A stretch of DNA of 42,268 nt from Sphingomonadales bacterium (GCA_006226685.1 SBGG01000030.1:1-42268), one strand, 5' to 3'; shown: positions 1 through 9,708, numbered from the stretch's first letter. Notes: generated by a model not told the origin, from the letters alone. Numbers and translations: made by a program.

Positions 1-99
1 GGTAGGTGAGCACCGGAAGCGCGCGAAAGCGCCATTTGCAGGCCGCCAGGGCTGGGGCCGAAGGCGACCGGAGGGCAATGTCGATCCGCCCTAGGGTCA
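1..99. repeat. 99-bp dispersed repeat, copy 1 (cut by window start)
   Basis: Bases 1-99 match 23211-23309 with one visible mismatch (position 59, c versus t). Both copies end in CTAGGGTCA and diverge immediately after it. In the second copy that end runs into the palindromic element at 23302. The repeat carries no convincing reading frame. It looks like the arm or end of a mobile element, not a gene; its left limit lies outside the window. Confidence 0.85.
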
Positions 100-148
100 A
101 GGCTTATCACTCCCCTCTGTACCACCAGAAATCAGAACACAGGCACGC

Positions 149-991
149 ATGTCAAACCCAAGCAACAGTCCCGCCTCCCGCCCTTGCCCGGGCTCCGTTT
201 CCGCCGTCATCTTCGATTGGGCCGGCACCATCCTCGATTTCGGATGCATCGCTCCGGTCGCCGCCTTCCGTGAGGCCTTTGCGGAATTCGGCATGGAGAT
301 CAGCGAAGCTGAAGCCCGCCTGCCGATGGGCGCCGCGAAACGCGACCATATCGAGCAGATTCTCGCTCAACCGGCGGTCCAACAACGCTGGCAGGACCAT
401 AGCGGCCTTGCCTCAACTTCGACCGACATCGACCGGATCTATGAAGCGTTTCTGAGGATCGATGCGATCAATTCGGCGCGATACAGCACCCTCATTCCCG
501 GCGCGCTGAACATCGTGAAGGCATTGCGCGATCGCGCCATCGCGATCGGCAGCACCACGGGCTATCCGCGCAGCATCATGAACCAGCTCGCGCCGCTGGC
601 ACAGGTGCAGGGCTATACGCCCGATTGCTGTGTGACCGTAAGCGAAGTGACGCATGGGCGCCCATGGCCCGACATGCTGCTTGCCAATGTCCTTGCCCTG
701 CACGCGCCCGATGTCCGGGGCTGCGTAGCGGTGGACGATAGCCCCAGCGGGCTGCGTTCCGCGCGCGCGGCGGGCATGTGGGCCGTCGGCATTTCCATCA
801 GCGGAAATGAAGTCGGATTGTCGCTTGAGGATTGGGAAGCCCTTGATGAAGACCGGCGTCGCGATCTGCGCGAAGCGGCGCGCCAGAAGCTGATCGACGC
901 AGGCGCCCATTATGTGATCGACAGCGTAGCCGACCTGCTGCCCGTGATCGACGGGATTGAGAAGAGGCTGGAGGCTGGGGACCGCCCGTAA
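149..991 (+). CDS. phnX: Phosphonoacetaldehyde hydrolase (phosphonatase), HAD superfamily
   Basis: The 280-residue protein would cleave the C-P bond of phosphonoacetaldehyde to acetaldehyde and phosphate, the second step of 2-aminoethylphosphonate breakdown. HAD motif I reads FDWAGT, with D23 as nucleophile and the Ala typical of phosphonatase. The cap segment MGAAKRDHI holds K64, matching the Schiff-base lysine of the family. A late VDDSPSG block is the HAD acidic motif. Length is normal. The partner transaminase phnW is not in the window, so the gene is either alone or the last of an operon beginning upstream. The Shine-Dalgarno sequence is weak. The 99-bp repeat ends 49 bp before the start, so upstream genes may have been displaced. 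Confidence 0.9.
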   Translation: MSNPSNSPASRPCPGSVSAVIFDWAGTILDFGCIAPVAAFREAFAEFGMEISEAEARLPMGAAKRDHIEQILAQPAVQQRWQDHSGLASTSTDIDRIYEAFLRIDAINSARYSTLIPGALNIVKALRDRAIAIGSTTGYPRSIMNQLAPLAQVQGYTPDCCVTVSEVTHGRPWPDMLLANVLALHAPDVRGCVAVDDSPSGLRSARAAGMWAVGISISGNEVGLSLEDWEALDEDRRRDLREAARQKLIDAGAHYVIDSVADLLPVIDGIEKRLEAGDRP

Positions 992-1196
992 CCCGCTGGT
1001 CCTTTCACAACCCGGTCGAGACGTGATCGACAAGGACCTGTTCGACACCATAGGCGGAAATCCCGACAACTGGTCCCATGCCGCGATAATGCCGCAATGA
1101 TCCTCCGGTGAGTGCTCATTGCCGAGCAGTGCGGCGCCTCAACCCTTGCCCGGTCCGTCGAGAGATTCGCCCACCGGCGAAAACCACTTTCCACAA

Positions 1197-1227
1197 CGAG
1201 GCGACCGGTCGAACCCCGGTCGCCTCG
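1197..1227 (-). terminator. Hairpin terminator after the Mn exporter gene
   Basis: Perfect 12-bp arms CGAGGCGACCGG / CCGGTCGCCTCG surround a 7-nt loop, just past the stop codon at 1244. On the minus strand the stem is followed by TTG and later T-rich sequence, so the U-tract is weak. Position and stem strength still suggest transcript termination. Confidence 0.6.
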
Positions 1228-1243
1228 CCCTGATCCGCAAAGC

Positions 1244-1816
1244 TCAGAACCAGCCCGCAGTCTGGATCAGCAACCAGAGGCCGATAATCAGGAACAACAG
1301 CGCGGCGATCAGCCGCACGACATTGAGCGGCACGCGCTTAATCAGTTCATTACCGAGGAATACCGCCGGAACATTGGCGAGCATCATGCCCAGCGTCGTA
1401 CCCGCCGTCACCCACAGCACGCTTTGAAAACGCGCCCCCAGCGCAACGGTTGCAATCTGGGTCTTGTCCCCCATTTCGACCAGGAAGAAAGCGATCAGCG
1501 TCGTGACGAAAGCCCCGAAACGCGCGGGCTTCGGTTTCTCATCCTCCTCCAGCTTGTCGGGGATGAGCGTCCATGCCGCCATCAGGATGAAGGAAATGGC
1601 GATAACATAGCGGAACCATTGCCCATCGAGGAAGGAAGCGACCTGCTCCCCGACCAGCGCCGCAAGAAAATGATTGGCCACAGTGGCGGCGAATATGCCG
1701 AGAATGATCGGAACGGGGCGTTTGAACCGGGTGGCGAGAATGATCGCAAGCAACTGCGTCTTGTCGCCGATTTCGGCCAATGCAACCACGGCTGTCGATG
1801 TCAGTAAGGCTTCCAC
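1244..1816 (-). CDS. TMEM165/GDT1 family (UPF0016) cation exporter, probably Mn2+
   Basis: This 190-residue inner-membrane protein has the two family signatures, EIGDKTQ near the N terminus and EMGDKTQ in the second half. Each sits in one of two homologous three-helix halves. Family members export Mn2+ or exchange Ca2+/Mn2+ for protons. The start is set at GTG 1816, because GGAG lies 7 nt upstream and homologues begin directly with the EALL-STxVVALAEIGDKT segment; the longer TTG-initiated frame from 1843 has no ribosome site. The Mn riboswitch about 70 nt upstream supports manganese as substrate. A hairpin follows the gene. Confidence 0.9.
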   Translation of the reverse strand: MEALLTSTAVVALAEIGDKTQLLAIILATRFKRPVPIILGIFAATVANHFLAALVGEQVASFLDGQWFRYVIAISFILMAAWTLIPDKLEEDEKPKPARFGAFVTTLIAFFLVEMGDKTQIATVALGARFQSVLWVTAGTTLGMMLANVPAVFLGNELIKRVPLNVVRLIAALLFLIIGLWLLIQTAGWF

Positions 1817-1884
1817 AATGGTCTCCGGGCCAGGCAAACACAAACCAAAGGCATAGCTTCCCCGCCCGGCCCGACGTGGAAACG

Positions 1885-2003
1885 CAATGCCGTTGGTCTC
1901 GCCTGAACGGAAAACCGTTCCGTCCGCGCCACGGCCTCTCGACCGAGCATGTTGACACGAACGCCTGCCTCATAGCGATGAAGCGGTGGGCTACTCCCCA
2001 AAT
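1885..2003 (-). promoter_or_regulatory. yybP-ykoY manganese riboswitch
   Basis: Read on the minus strand, the region has the conserved blocks of the yybP-ykoY family in order: GGGGAGTAGC (from 1999 down), a hairpin, CGTGTCAACAT, a second hairpin region around a GGAACGGTTTTCC stem, and GGCGAGACCAACGG. This aptamer binds Mn2+ and usually turns on exporter genes of this type. It lies between the presumed promoter and the GTG start at 1816, the expected position for translational or transcriptional control. Outer edges are estimates. Confidence 0.85.
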
Positions 2004-2275
2004 GGACACGGGCCTCATAAACCGCGCCTGATCCGCCAGCAAGCCCTAAAATGGCGACTTTCAGCGCGCTTTCTGCGGCGCGCGCGCACCGGGAAACAGG
2101 CCTTCCCCCAACCACAACATATCTCCCGACGACGGGAGGAAGCCCCCTAACACGGATATGGAAAGCGGATTTGCGCTCTGCTATGTCGCGCAACCATTGG
2201 GTCTTCCCAAAAATTTGCGGCTGTCCGGCACGCCTCCTTCGGCGCGCCTTCCTGCGGCGCGCATGAAAAAGGAAC

Positions 2276-3529
2276 ATGGGTCATATGCACGGGAGCACGG
2301 CCTCCACGAACCGGATCGATGACGGCAAAAGGCGAAACGCAACGGTCTTCGCCCTGATCGTCGTATTTCTCGATGTAGTCGGTTTCGGGCTGATCATTCC
2401 CGTCCTGCCTCGCCTGATCGAGGAAGTAGGACATATTGGCCTTGATGACGCTGCCCGGATCGGCGGGTGGATGTTCGCGGTGTTCAGCCTTGCGCAATTC
2501 ATTTGCGCGCCGCTTCTGGGTGCCCTGTCGGACCGGATCGGGCGACGGCCTCTCCTGCTGCTGGCGGTAGGCGGTCTTGCCGTCGATTATGTAATTCACG
2601 CGCTCGCCCCTTCGGTCGGCTGGCTGTTTCTCGGACGATTGATCGCGGGCGTTTGCGGCGCCTCTTTCGTGATCGCCAATGCCTGCCTGGCCGATGTTCA
2701 TACACCGGAAACACGGGCCCGGGCCTTTGGTCTTACCAGCGCCGCCTTCGGCCTTGGCTTCGTACTGGGCCCGGCCTTTGGCGGCATTCTGGGCGAATTC
2801 GGCACCCGCATTCCCTTCTGGGCTGCCGCGGCACTGGCCGGAGCCAATTTCCTGTTCGGCCTCTTCTTCCTCCCCGAAACCCTGCCCGATGACAAGAGGC
2901 GCGCCTTTCAATGGAAGGAAGCCAACCCCTTTGGGGTGTTCGCCATTTTCCGGCGGTATCCCGGCGTGCTCTTACAAGTCAGCGTGCTCGCCCTCTACTT
3001 CCTTGGTACATCGGTCTATATCGCAATCTGGTCTTTCTGGGGCCTCGCCAAATTCGACTGGTCGGGCACCACGATCGGGCTGACGCTGGCGATATCCGGC
3101 CTTTCTATGGCGCTTTTGCAGGGGTTCGGGACCGGCCCGGCGGTAGTGCGCTGGGGGGAACGGCCCCTTGCGCTGGTCGGACTGATCGTGGCCACATTGT
3201 CCTGTGCCGCATATGGTCTGCTCAACTCGACCATCCTGATCTTCGTGATGCTGGTTATCCATGCGATCGAAGGATTTGTGCATCCCTCGATTTCGGCGCT
3301 GATGTCGCGCTCCCTGCCGGAAGACGCGCAGGGTAGCCTGCAGGGCGGAATCGCTGCGGTGCAAAGCCTGTCCATGCTCGCAGGCACAATCCTCTTCACG
3401 CAGATATTCGGCTTCTTCCTGTCACCGCGCGCGCCCGTTCAAAGCCCGGACATCGCCTTTTTCATCGCGAGCGGCATTCTCTCTCTATCCTTCCTCCTGT
3501 TCCTCATCCCACAAAGGGCCAGGAAATAA
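2276..3529 (+). CDS. MFS transporter, TetA-like (TCR/Tet family) drug:H+ antiporter type
   Basis: A 417-residue membrane protein with about 12 hydrophobic segments. The first segment ends in the DVVGFGLIIPVLP block typical of TetA-like transporters, followed by motif A in the 2-3 loop (GALSDRIGRRPLLL). Resemblance to TetA is at family level; homologues outside characterised tetracycline pumps have unknown substrates. Start is ATG 2276, although AAGGA is very close to it; ATG 2285 has a longer spacing and could be used instead. The gene is divergent from the Mn exporter and convergent with the allophanate hydrolase gene, so it appears monocistronic. Confidence 0.85.
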   Translation: MGHMHGSTASTNRIDDGKRRNATVFALIVVFLDVVGFGLIIPVLPRLIEEVGHIGLDDAARIGGWMFAVFSLAQFICAPLLGALSDRIGRRPLLLLAVGGLAVDYVIHALAPSVGWLFLGRLIAGVCGASFVIANACLADVHTPETRARAFGLTSAAFGLGFVLGPAFGGILGEFGTRIPFWAAAALAGANFLFGLFFLPETLPDDKRRAFQWKEANPFGVFAIFRRYPGVLLQVSVLALYFLGTSVYIAIWSFWGLAKFDWSGTTIGLTLAISGLSMALLQGFGTGPAVVRWGERPLALVGLIVATLSCAAYGLLNSTILIFVMLVIHAIEGFVHPSISALMSRSLPEDAQGSLQGGIAAVQSLSMLAGTILFTQIFGFFLSPRAPVQSPDIAFFIASGILSLSFLLFLIPQRARK

Positions 3530-3680
3530 GGGGATCGCCATGAAGGGAGGACTGATTTTGCCTTCCTCTCATGACAGGTGAGCCCCCCCCCTAGACGCAG
3601 AATCGGTCTGCCCTGAAGCCATTCAGGTACCGCACCACCCAAGCGGACGATGGTGCGTCGGAACGCATCGAACTCCGGTT

Positions 3681-5450
3681 CTATGCCCCGCGCGCGATAT
3701 AGGCGCGCCAGCCGCCCAGCGCGGTGATATCTTCGGCTCCCATGGTCGCGCGCGGTTCGGCGACAAAGCCCTTGACGACACTGCCGTCTTCCAGCGTGAC
3801 CGAACCGATTGCGAGCGGCGGCGGCACCTCCGCAACGAAACTGCCGAAGGCAGCGACGCTTAGCTCATAGACCTCGACCGCGATCGCCGCGCCGCCGTCC
3901 TCATGCACCAGCGCGGGCTTGGGCGGCACAGAATCCGCCATCGCATAAAGGCGATAGGTCGGCGCGGTGAGGAAGCTGCCGACAAAAACCGCATCCCGCG
4001 ATGTAAGCTGCCAATGCAGCGGCATATCCTTGAGGTGGGCACCGACCACGGCCAGTTTCACGCTTTCCATATGTTCCCCTCTGTCCAAAGGCGGCAAGGA
4101 CGGCAGGCCCGCCGCCGCCAGCCAGATTTCGCCCGCATCCATCAGCGCCTGATCGGTGCCCGCCGGGCCGATCAGGGTGATGCCAAAGCCGGTGCCATTG
4201 TCCCTCGCCCCTGCGGGCAGCGCGATCGCCGCCATGTCGAGCAGATTGACGAAATTGGTATAGGCCCCCAGATTGCTGTTGAGCGCAACCGGCGACACCG
4301 CCAGCTCCCGCACCCGATAGGTCGTGCCCGTGGTCGGCAGCATCAGATAGTCGATGTCTTCCCACATCCCCTCGGCCTGACGATGCAGTTCCGCCAGCCG
4401 ATATTGTCCCTTGAACAGATCGACCGCACTCACCGCCCTGCCCGGCTCGACAATGGCGCGCACCACCGGATCGACGGCATCGGGATGGTCGGCGAGAATG
4501 GCTTCCATCGCCGCCGTGCGTTCCGCCACCCAGGGGCCGCCATAAAGCAGACGCGCAGCCTCGTTGAGGAAATCAATGTCGATCGGAACGATCTCGACCC
4601 CGGTGGCCGCCAGCGTTTCGATCGCCTTGTTGTAAAAACGCTCCGACTGCCCGTCGCCGAACCAGTTGCGCTGCGCCGGAAGCGGCACGCCGACGCGCAG
4701 CATCGGACGGAACAGTGGCGCAATCCGGCGGGAATAGGCATCCTGCCCGTCAAATCCCGCCGCCACCGCATCGACCCGGCGCGCATCCGCGATGGTCGAG
4801 GCAAAGACGGTGATGCAATCCAGCGTCCGGCAGGCGGGCACCAGGCCGTTGCTGCTCCACGTGCCCTTGCTCGGCTTGAACCCGATCAGATGGTTGAACG
4901 CGGCCGGCACCCGACCCGACCCCGCCGTATCGGTGCCCAGCGCGAAGGCGACAAGCCCGGCCGCCACGGCAACGGCGGAACCGGAACTCGACCCGCCGCT
5001 GACATAATCGAGATTATAGGCATTTCGCGGGATGCCATAGGGGCTACGGGTGCCGACAAGCCCGGTGGCGAACTGGTCCAGATTGGTCTTGCCCACGCAC
5101 AGGGCGCCCGCCGCCAGCAACCGGGAAACCACGGTGGCGGATTTTTCGGGGCGATAGGCAAAGGCCGGGCAGGCGGCGGTCGTTTCCAGCCCCGCCACAT
5201 CGATATTATCCTTCACCGCGAAGGGCACACCGGCGAGCGGCAGCACTTCCCCCGTCGCGATGCGCGCATCGATCGCGCGCGCCGCAGCGATAAGGTCCGC
5301 CGGGGCAACCCGCGTAATCCAGACCTGCGGCTGCAGCGCGTCATAGGCCTCGATCCGGGCCAGCACCTCTTGCGCGATCTGCTCGGCAGAAAGTTCGCCT
5401 CCATTGACGCGCGCGGCGATGGTTTCGGCATCCAGACGGGAAAAATCCAT
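3681..5450 (-). CDS. atzF: Allophanate hydrolase (AtzF/DUR1-type amidase)
   Basis: This 589-residue cytoplasmic amidase would hydrolyse allophanate to two ammonia and two CO2, ending the carboxylase route. The N-terminal amidase-signature domain has the catalytic lysine in PFAVKDNID, the Gly/Ser-rich GGSSSGSAVAVAAG and the nucleophile region TDTAGSGRVPAA. The last ~150 residues form the AtzF-type C-terminal domain. ATG 5450 was chosen because GGAGG lies 8 nt upstream; a GTG at 5459 would overlap the carboxylase stop. It is the last gene of the minus-strand operon. Length is normal for AtzF (about 600). Confidence 0.92.
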   Translation of the reverse strand: MDFSRLDAETIAARVNGGELSAEQIAQEVLARIEAYDALQPQVWITRVAPADLIAAARAIDARIATGEVLPLAGVPFAVKDNIDVAGLETTAACPAFAYRPEKSATVVSRLLAAGALCVGKTNLDQFATGLVGTRSPYGIPRNAYNLDYVSGGSSSGSAVAVAAGLVAFALGTDTAGSGRVPAAFNHLIGFKPSKGTWSSNGLVPACRTLDCITVFASTIADARRVDAVAAGFDGQDAYSRRIAPLFRPMLRVGVPLPAQRNWFGDGQSERFYNKAIETLAATGVEIVPIDIDFLNEAARLLYGGPWVAERTAAMEAILADHPDAVDPVVRAIVEPGRAVSAVDLFKGQYRLAELHRQAEGMWEDIDYLMLPTTGTTYRVRELAVSPVALNSNLGAYTNFVNLLDMAAIALPAGARDNGTGFGITLIGPAGTDQALMDAGEIWLAAAGLPSLPPLDRGEHMESVKLAVVGAHLKDMPLHWQLTSRDAVFVGSFLTAPTYRLYAMADSVPPKPALVHEDGGAAIAVEVYELSVAAFGSFVAEVPPPLAIGSVTLEDGSVVKGFVAEPRATMGAEDITALGGWRAYIARGA

Positions 5451-5455
5451 GCTCT

Positions 5456-8400
5456 TCACCTCCGCAACGCGAACAGGGCCGTACCGGACTGGATGATGTC
5501 CCGCTCCTTCACATAGAGTTTCTCGATCACCCCGGCACCGGGGCTGGGTATCGGGAACTCCATCTTCATCGCCTCGATTACCGCGATATTCTCACCTTCA
5601 TCGACCCGGTCGCCCGGCGCGACCAGCATCTTCCAGACGCTGCCGCCAAAGGGCGCCTCGATCAGTTCGGCCCCGTCCGGCACATCGATAACGACAGGCG
5701 CGCTGTCCCCGCTTTCGGCGGCGGCGAGCGAAGCGACCCGATCGAACTCGCCGCGCCGTTCCCACTCGGCCCGCTCGGCATCGAACGCCGCCTGCCGCTG
5801 TGCCTCGAACGCCGCGATGCTCTCGGCGTTTTCGGCAAGAAAGGCGCGATAATCGGCGAGGCGGAATTCCTCCTCGTCAACCCGGATAGACCGGCGACCG
5901 AGCGGGAAATCCCGTCGCCATTCGGTCAGTTCCTCATGGCTGACCGGGAAGAAGCGGATCTGGTCGAAGAACCGCAGCAGCCATGGCTTGCCGTCCACGA
6001 AGGAGTCGGTCTGGCGGTGAGTGTTCCACACCTGAATGGTCCGCCCGAACAGCTGATAACCGCCCGGCCCTTCCATGCCATAGATGCACATATAGGCGCC
6101 GCCGATGCCGACGACATTGGGCGGGGTCCATGTCCGCGCCGGATTATATTTGGTGGTGACGAGCCGATGGCGCGGGTCCGCCGGGGTCGCGACCGGCGCG
6201 CCCAGATAGACATCGCCCAGCCCCATCACCAGATAGCGCGCATCGAACACGATGTTGCGGACATCCTCGACGCTGTCGAGCCCGTTGATACGCCGGATGA
6301 ACTCGATATTGTCCGGGCACCAGGGTGCATCGTCGCGCACCGCCGCCATATATTTCTCGACCGTCTCCAGCGTCGCCGGATCGCGCCAGCTCAGCGGCAG
6401 GTGAACGACGCGGGACGGGATGGTGAAATCATCCAGACCGCCCAGCCGTTCCTCCGCGTCGATCAGCAGCGCCAGCAGCTCCGGCTGCGTCATCCGGTCG
6501 GGATCATAATGGACCTGAAGCGAACGGATACCCGGCACGATGTCGATAATGCCGGGCAACGCCATCCGCTCCAGTTCGATCATCAGCGCATGGACACGGA
6601 TGCGCAGCTCGATATCGAGCATGATCGGGCCATATTCGACCAAAATATTGCGGTCGCCCTGCTGGCGATAGACGGTGCGGGGCCGGTTGGTCCGCGAAGC
6701 AAGGTCGGCGAGGATCGGGGTCGCCTCTTCCACCATTGCAAGCGCGGGAGATGAAGAAGGCAGCTCCGCCTTGCCGGAAAGCCAGTCCTGCTGTGCCTGA
6801 TGCGCCGTCACCGCCGCATCATAATCGACCATGACGAACCGCACCGTATCGCCCGGCGTCAATTGCCCCATCATCCAGCGATCGGCCGAGATGATGACGA
6901 ACGGGCAGACGAACCCGCCGAGCGACGGACCGTCCGGTCCGAGGATGATCGGCATATCCCCGGTAAAATCGACCGCGCCGATCGCATAGGGATTGTCGTG
7001 GATGTTGGAAGGATGCAGGCCGGCCTCGCCGCCATCCTTGCGCGCCCAGTGCGGCTTCGGACCGATCAGGCGAACGCCGGTACGGTTGGAGTTGTAATGC
7101 ACCTTCCAGTCCGCCGACAAAATAGTGTCGATATCGCCGGGCGTGAAGAAATCCGGTGCGCCATGCGGGCCGTAAAGAACGCGGATCGCCCATTCCCTGC
7201 CCATGGGCGGCACGCTGGAAAGGGCGACCGCCGGGGCGGTATCGACCGACCGTCCCGCCAGATGCAGCGTATCGCCCGCCACCATGTTGCGCGCGGCATG
7301 ACCGCCGAACCGACCAAGATCGAAGGTGCTGGCGCTGCCCAGATAGGTGGGCAGGTCGAGCCCGCCCGCAAAGGCGATATAGCCGCGCGTGCCGCCGCCG
7401 GTCGCCCGGCCGAGACTGAGCGTCTGGCCCGCGGCAATCTCGATCGGGCGGTTGCGCTCGACCGGCACGCCGTCCAGCTTCGCACCGAAATCGGCACCGG
7501 TCAGGCATATCCGTGCATCGGCATTGAACAACAGGCTCGGACCTGTCACCGTGCATTCCAGCCCCGCCATCCCCTCGGGATTGCCGAGCAGCCGGTTGCC
7601 GAGCCGGAAGGACAGCGCATCCATCGGCCCCGAGGGCGGAACGCCCACCGCCCAGAGATGCTGGCGCCCCGGATAATCCTGCACGCTGGTGGCGGTACCG
7701 CCGCTCAGCACGCGGATGCTGCGCGGTTGATGGACGATGCCGTCGAGCATCCGGGTCGATACCTGACCGCTGACGAACCCTTCGGCGCGCACCACGTCGC
7801 GCAACCAGCGCACATTGGTTTCAATACCGGCAAGCTGGGTATGATCGAGCGCATCCTGCATCGCCCGGATCGCCGCCGCCCGGTCGGGCGCATGGACGAT
7901 CAGCTTCGCCAGCATCGGGTCATAATAGGCGCTGATCTCGGTCCCGCTGGCGCACCAGCTTTCGACCCGCACATCATCGGGGAAGGTCACGTCGATCAGT
8001 TGCCCCGAGGTCGGACGATAATCGAGTGCCGGATCCTCGGCATACAGCCGCACCTGTACCGCGACGCCGTTCGGGGCGGCGGGCGGCGCATCCATGAAGG
8101 CATAATCGCCCATCGCGCCCCGGATCATCCATTCGACCAGATCGACGCCGAATACTTCCTCGGTCACGCCATGTTCGACCTGAAGCCGGGTGTTCACCTC
8201 CAGAAAGAAAAAGTCCTGCCGCTCGGCATCGTAAAGGAATTCGACCGTACCGGCCGACCGGTAGTCGACCGCCTGCCCCAGTGCGATCGCGGCGGAAATC
8301 AGCCCCTGCCGCACCGCATCGGGCAGCAACGGCGCGGGCGCTTCCTCCACCACTTTCTGGTTGCGGCGCTGAAGCGAGCAATCGCGGTCGCCAAGGGCCA

Positions 8401-9064
8401 CGACCCGGCCCTGCCCATCGCCGAAAATCTGCACTTCGACATGGCGGGCGCGCTCGACATAACGTTCGAGGAACACGCCCGCATCGCCGAAATTCCCCGC
8501 GCCCAGACGGGCGACGCTGGCAAAATCCTCGCGCACGCTATGTGCGTCGCGGCAGATCCGCATACCAATGCCGCCGCCGCCCGCCGTGGCCTTCAGCATC
8601 ACCGGATAGCCGATTTCCGCCGCCGCCTCGACCGCCGCTTCGGCATCGCGCAGGATCGGCGTACCGGGCGCCAGCGCGACGCCATGCGCCTGCGCCAGTT
8701 CGCGGGCGCTGTGTTTCAGGCCGAAAGCGCGCATGCTGTCCGGCGTCGGACCGACGAAGACGATGCCCGCTTCCGCGCAGGCCTCGGCAAAGGCCGCATT
8801 TTCGGCAAGGAAGCCATAACCGGGATGGATCGCGCCCGCGCCGGTCGCCTTTGCCGCCGCCAATATGGCATCGACATTGAGATAGCTCTCGGTCGCCGGA
8901 GCAGGCCCGACCAGCACCGCCTCATCCGCTTCCGCGACATGCAACGACCCGGCATCCGCCTCAGAATAAACCGCGACCGACCGCAGGCCCATCCGCCTGA
9001 GAGTGCGGATGATACGGCAGGCAATGGCCCCGCGATTGGCGATCAGGACAGTATCGAAGCTCAT
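5456..9064 (-). CDS. Biotin-dependent urea carboxylase family; probably guanidine carboxylase
   Basis: The 1202-residue enzyme has, in order, a biotin carboxylase half (about 1-450, with a glycine-rich ATP-grasp loop KATAGGGGIGMR), a KipA-like and a KipI-like carboxyltransferase region (about 455-1000), a linker, and a biotinyl domain with EAMKM and biotin attachment at K1167. Classic annotation is urea carboxylase, making allophanate. Published biochemistry shows that many bacterial members found with two DUF1989 proteins carboxylate guanidine, the deiminase then giving allophanate. The neighbours here match that set. The start overlaps the DUF1989 gene by 4 bp (ATGA). Substrate choice is inferred from context, not read from residues. 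Confidence 0.85.
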   Translation of the reverse strand: MSFDTVLIANRGAIACRIIRTLRRMGLRSVAVYSEADAGSLHVAEADEAVLVGPAPATESYLNVDAILAAAKATGAGAIHPGYGFLAENAAFAEACAEAGIVFVGPTPDSMRAFGLKHSARELAQAHGVALAPGTPILRDAEAAVEAAAEIGYPVMLKATAGGGGIGMRICRDAHSVREDFASVARLGAGNFGDAGVFLERYVERARHVEVQIFGDGQGRVVALGDRDCSLQRRNQKVVEEAPAPLLPDAVRQGLISAAIALGQAVDYRSAGTVEFLYDAERQDFFFLEVNTRLQVEHGVTEEVFGVDLVEWMIRGAMGDYAFMDAPPAAPNGVAVQVRLYAEDPALDYRPTSGQLIDVTFPDDVRVESWCASGTEISAYYDPMLAKLIVHAPDRAAAIRAMQDALDHTQLAGIETNVRWLRDVVRAEGFVSGQVSTRMLDGIVHQPRSIRVLSGGTATSVQDYPGRQHLWAVGVPPSGPMDALSFRLGNRLLGNPEGMAGLECTVTGPSLLFNADARICLTGADFGAKLDGVPVERNRPIEIAAGQTLSLGRATGGGTRGYIAFAGGLDLPTYLGSASTFDLGRFGGHAARNMVAGDTLHLAGRSVDTAPAVALSSVPPMGREWAIRVLYGPHGAPDFFTPGDIDTILSADWKVHYNSNRTGVRLIGPKPHWARKDGGEAGLHPSNIHDNPYAIGAVDFTGDMPIILGPDGPSLGGFVCPFVIISADRWMMGQLTPGDTVRFVMVDYDAAVTAHQAQQDWLSGKAELPSSSPALAMVEEATPILADLASRTNRPRTVYRQQGDRNILVEYGPIMLDIELRIRVHALMIELERMALPGIIDIVPGIRSLQVHYDPDRMTQPELLALLIDAEERLGGLDDFTIPSRVVHLPLSWRDPATLETVEKYMAAVRDDAPWCPDNIEFIRRINGLDSVEDVRNIVFDARYLVMGLGDVYLGAPVATPADPRHRLVTTKYNPARTWTPPNVVGIGGAYMCIYGMEGPGGYQLFGRTIQVWNTHRQTDSFVDGKPWLLRFFDQIRFFPVSHEELTEWRRDFPLGRRSIRVDEEEFRLADYRAFLAENAESIAAFEAQRQAAFDAERAEWERRGEFDRVASLAAAESGDSAPVVIDVPDGAELIEAPFGGSVWKMLVAPGDRVDEGENIAVIEAMKMEFPIPSPGAGVIEKLYVKERDIIQSGTALFALRR

Positions 9065-9696
9065 TCGGAAACGATCATGCGAACGGGGGTGGGGTTGAAG
9101 CCATTGCAGGGATTGTTGATCTGCGGGCAGTTGGAAACGACGACCGTCACGTCCATTTCCGCACGCAGGTCCACCGTCAGGCCCGGCGCCGAAATGCCGT
9201 CGACGATCCCGAGCGACCCATCCTCCTCCACCGGCACATTCATGAAGAAGTTGATGTTCGACACGATGTCGCGCTTGTTCCGCCCATCACGCAGATTGGC
9301 GTTCAGGAAATTGTCGACACAGGCATGTTGCGCCTTGGTGTGATGGCCATAGCGCAGCGTGTTGCTTTCGCAGGAACAGGCGCCGCCGATCGTGTCATGA
9401 TAATCGACCGACGTATCGGTCAGCGTCATCATCGGCCGCCCTTCATTGGAAAGAAGAACCGTCCCGGCGCGCAGAAAGATATTGCCCTGCGCCGCCATCG
9501 TATCCTGCGCGCTGTAGCGCTCCGTATCGTCAGTGGTGGAATAAAGCAGGAAATCGACGGCCTGATTGCCTTCGAGATCGACGATGCGCAGCGTCTGGCC
9601 GACCTTCACCTGGTGCATCCACGGCGCCCGGGCCGGGACCACTTCATCATGCACGACCACAGCGTCAATGCCGGCGAGATAGGGATCAGAGGACAT
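9061..9696 (-). CDS. DUF1989 protein (urea amidolyase-associated protein 2), probable carboxyguanidine deiminase subunit
   Basis: The 211-residue protein belongs to the DUF1989 family. It shares with its upstream neighbour a block containing YHDTIGGACSCESN followed by LRYGHH, whose His and Cys residues could form a metal or active site. In characterised systems two such paralogues form a heteromeric carboxyguanidine deiminase (CgdAB), converting carboxyguanidine to allophanate and ammonia between the carboxylase and allophanate hydrolase. AAGGA sits 7-8 nt before ATG 9696. It overlaps the carboxylase by 4 bp and follows the other DUF1989 gene by 12 bp, so co-expression is nearly certain. Confidence 0.88.
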   Translation of the reverse strand: MSSDPYLAGIDAVVVHDEVVPARAPWMHQVKVGQTLRIVDLEGNQAVDFLLYSTTDDTERYSAQDTMAAQGNIFLRAGTVLLSNEGRPMMTLTDTSVDYHDTIGGACSCESNTLRYGHHTKAQHACVDNFLNANLRDGRNKRDIVSNINFFMNVPVEEDGSLGIVDGISAPGLTVDLRAEMDVTVVVSNCPQINNPCNGFNPTPVRMIVSE

Positions 9697-9708
9697 GGCT
9701 GTTCCTTG

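Noticed and set aside
3538..3580. Terminator between the MFS and allophanate hydrolase genes
   Set aside because: Only an imperfect GAAGG / CCTTC pairing is visible, without a T-run on either strand.
6800..9343. Long plus-strand open frame (847 codons) opposite the carboxylase gene
   Set aside because: It has Arg/His-rich composition typical of the antisense frame of a GC-rich gene, no ribosome site and no recognisable domain; the minus-strand carboxylase explains the DNA.
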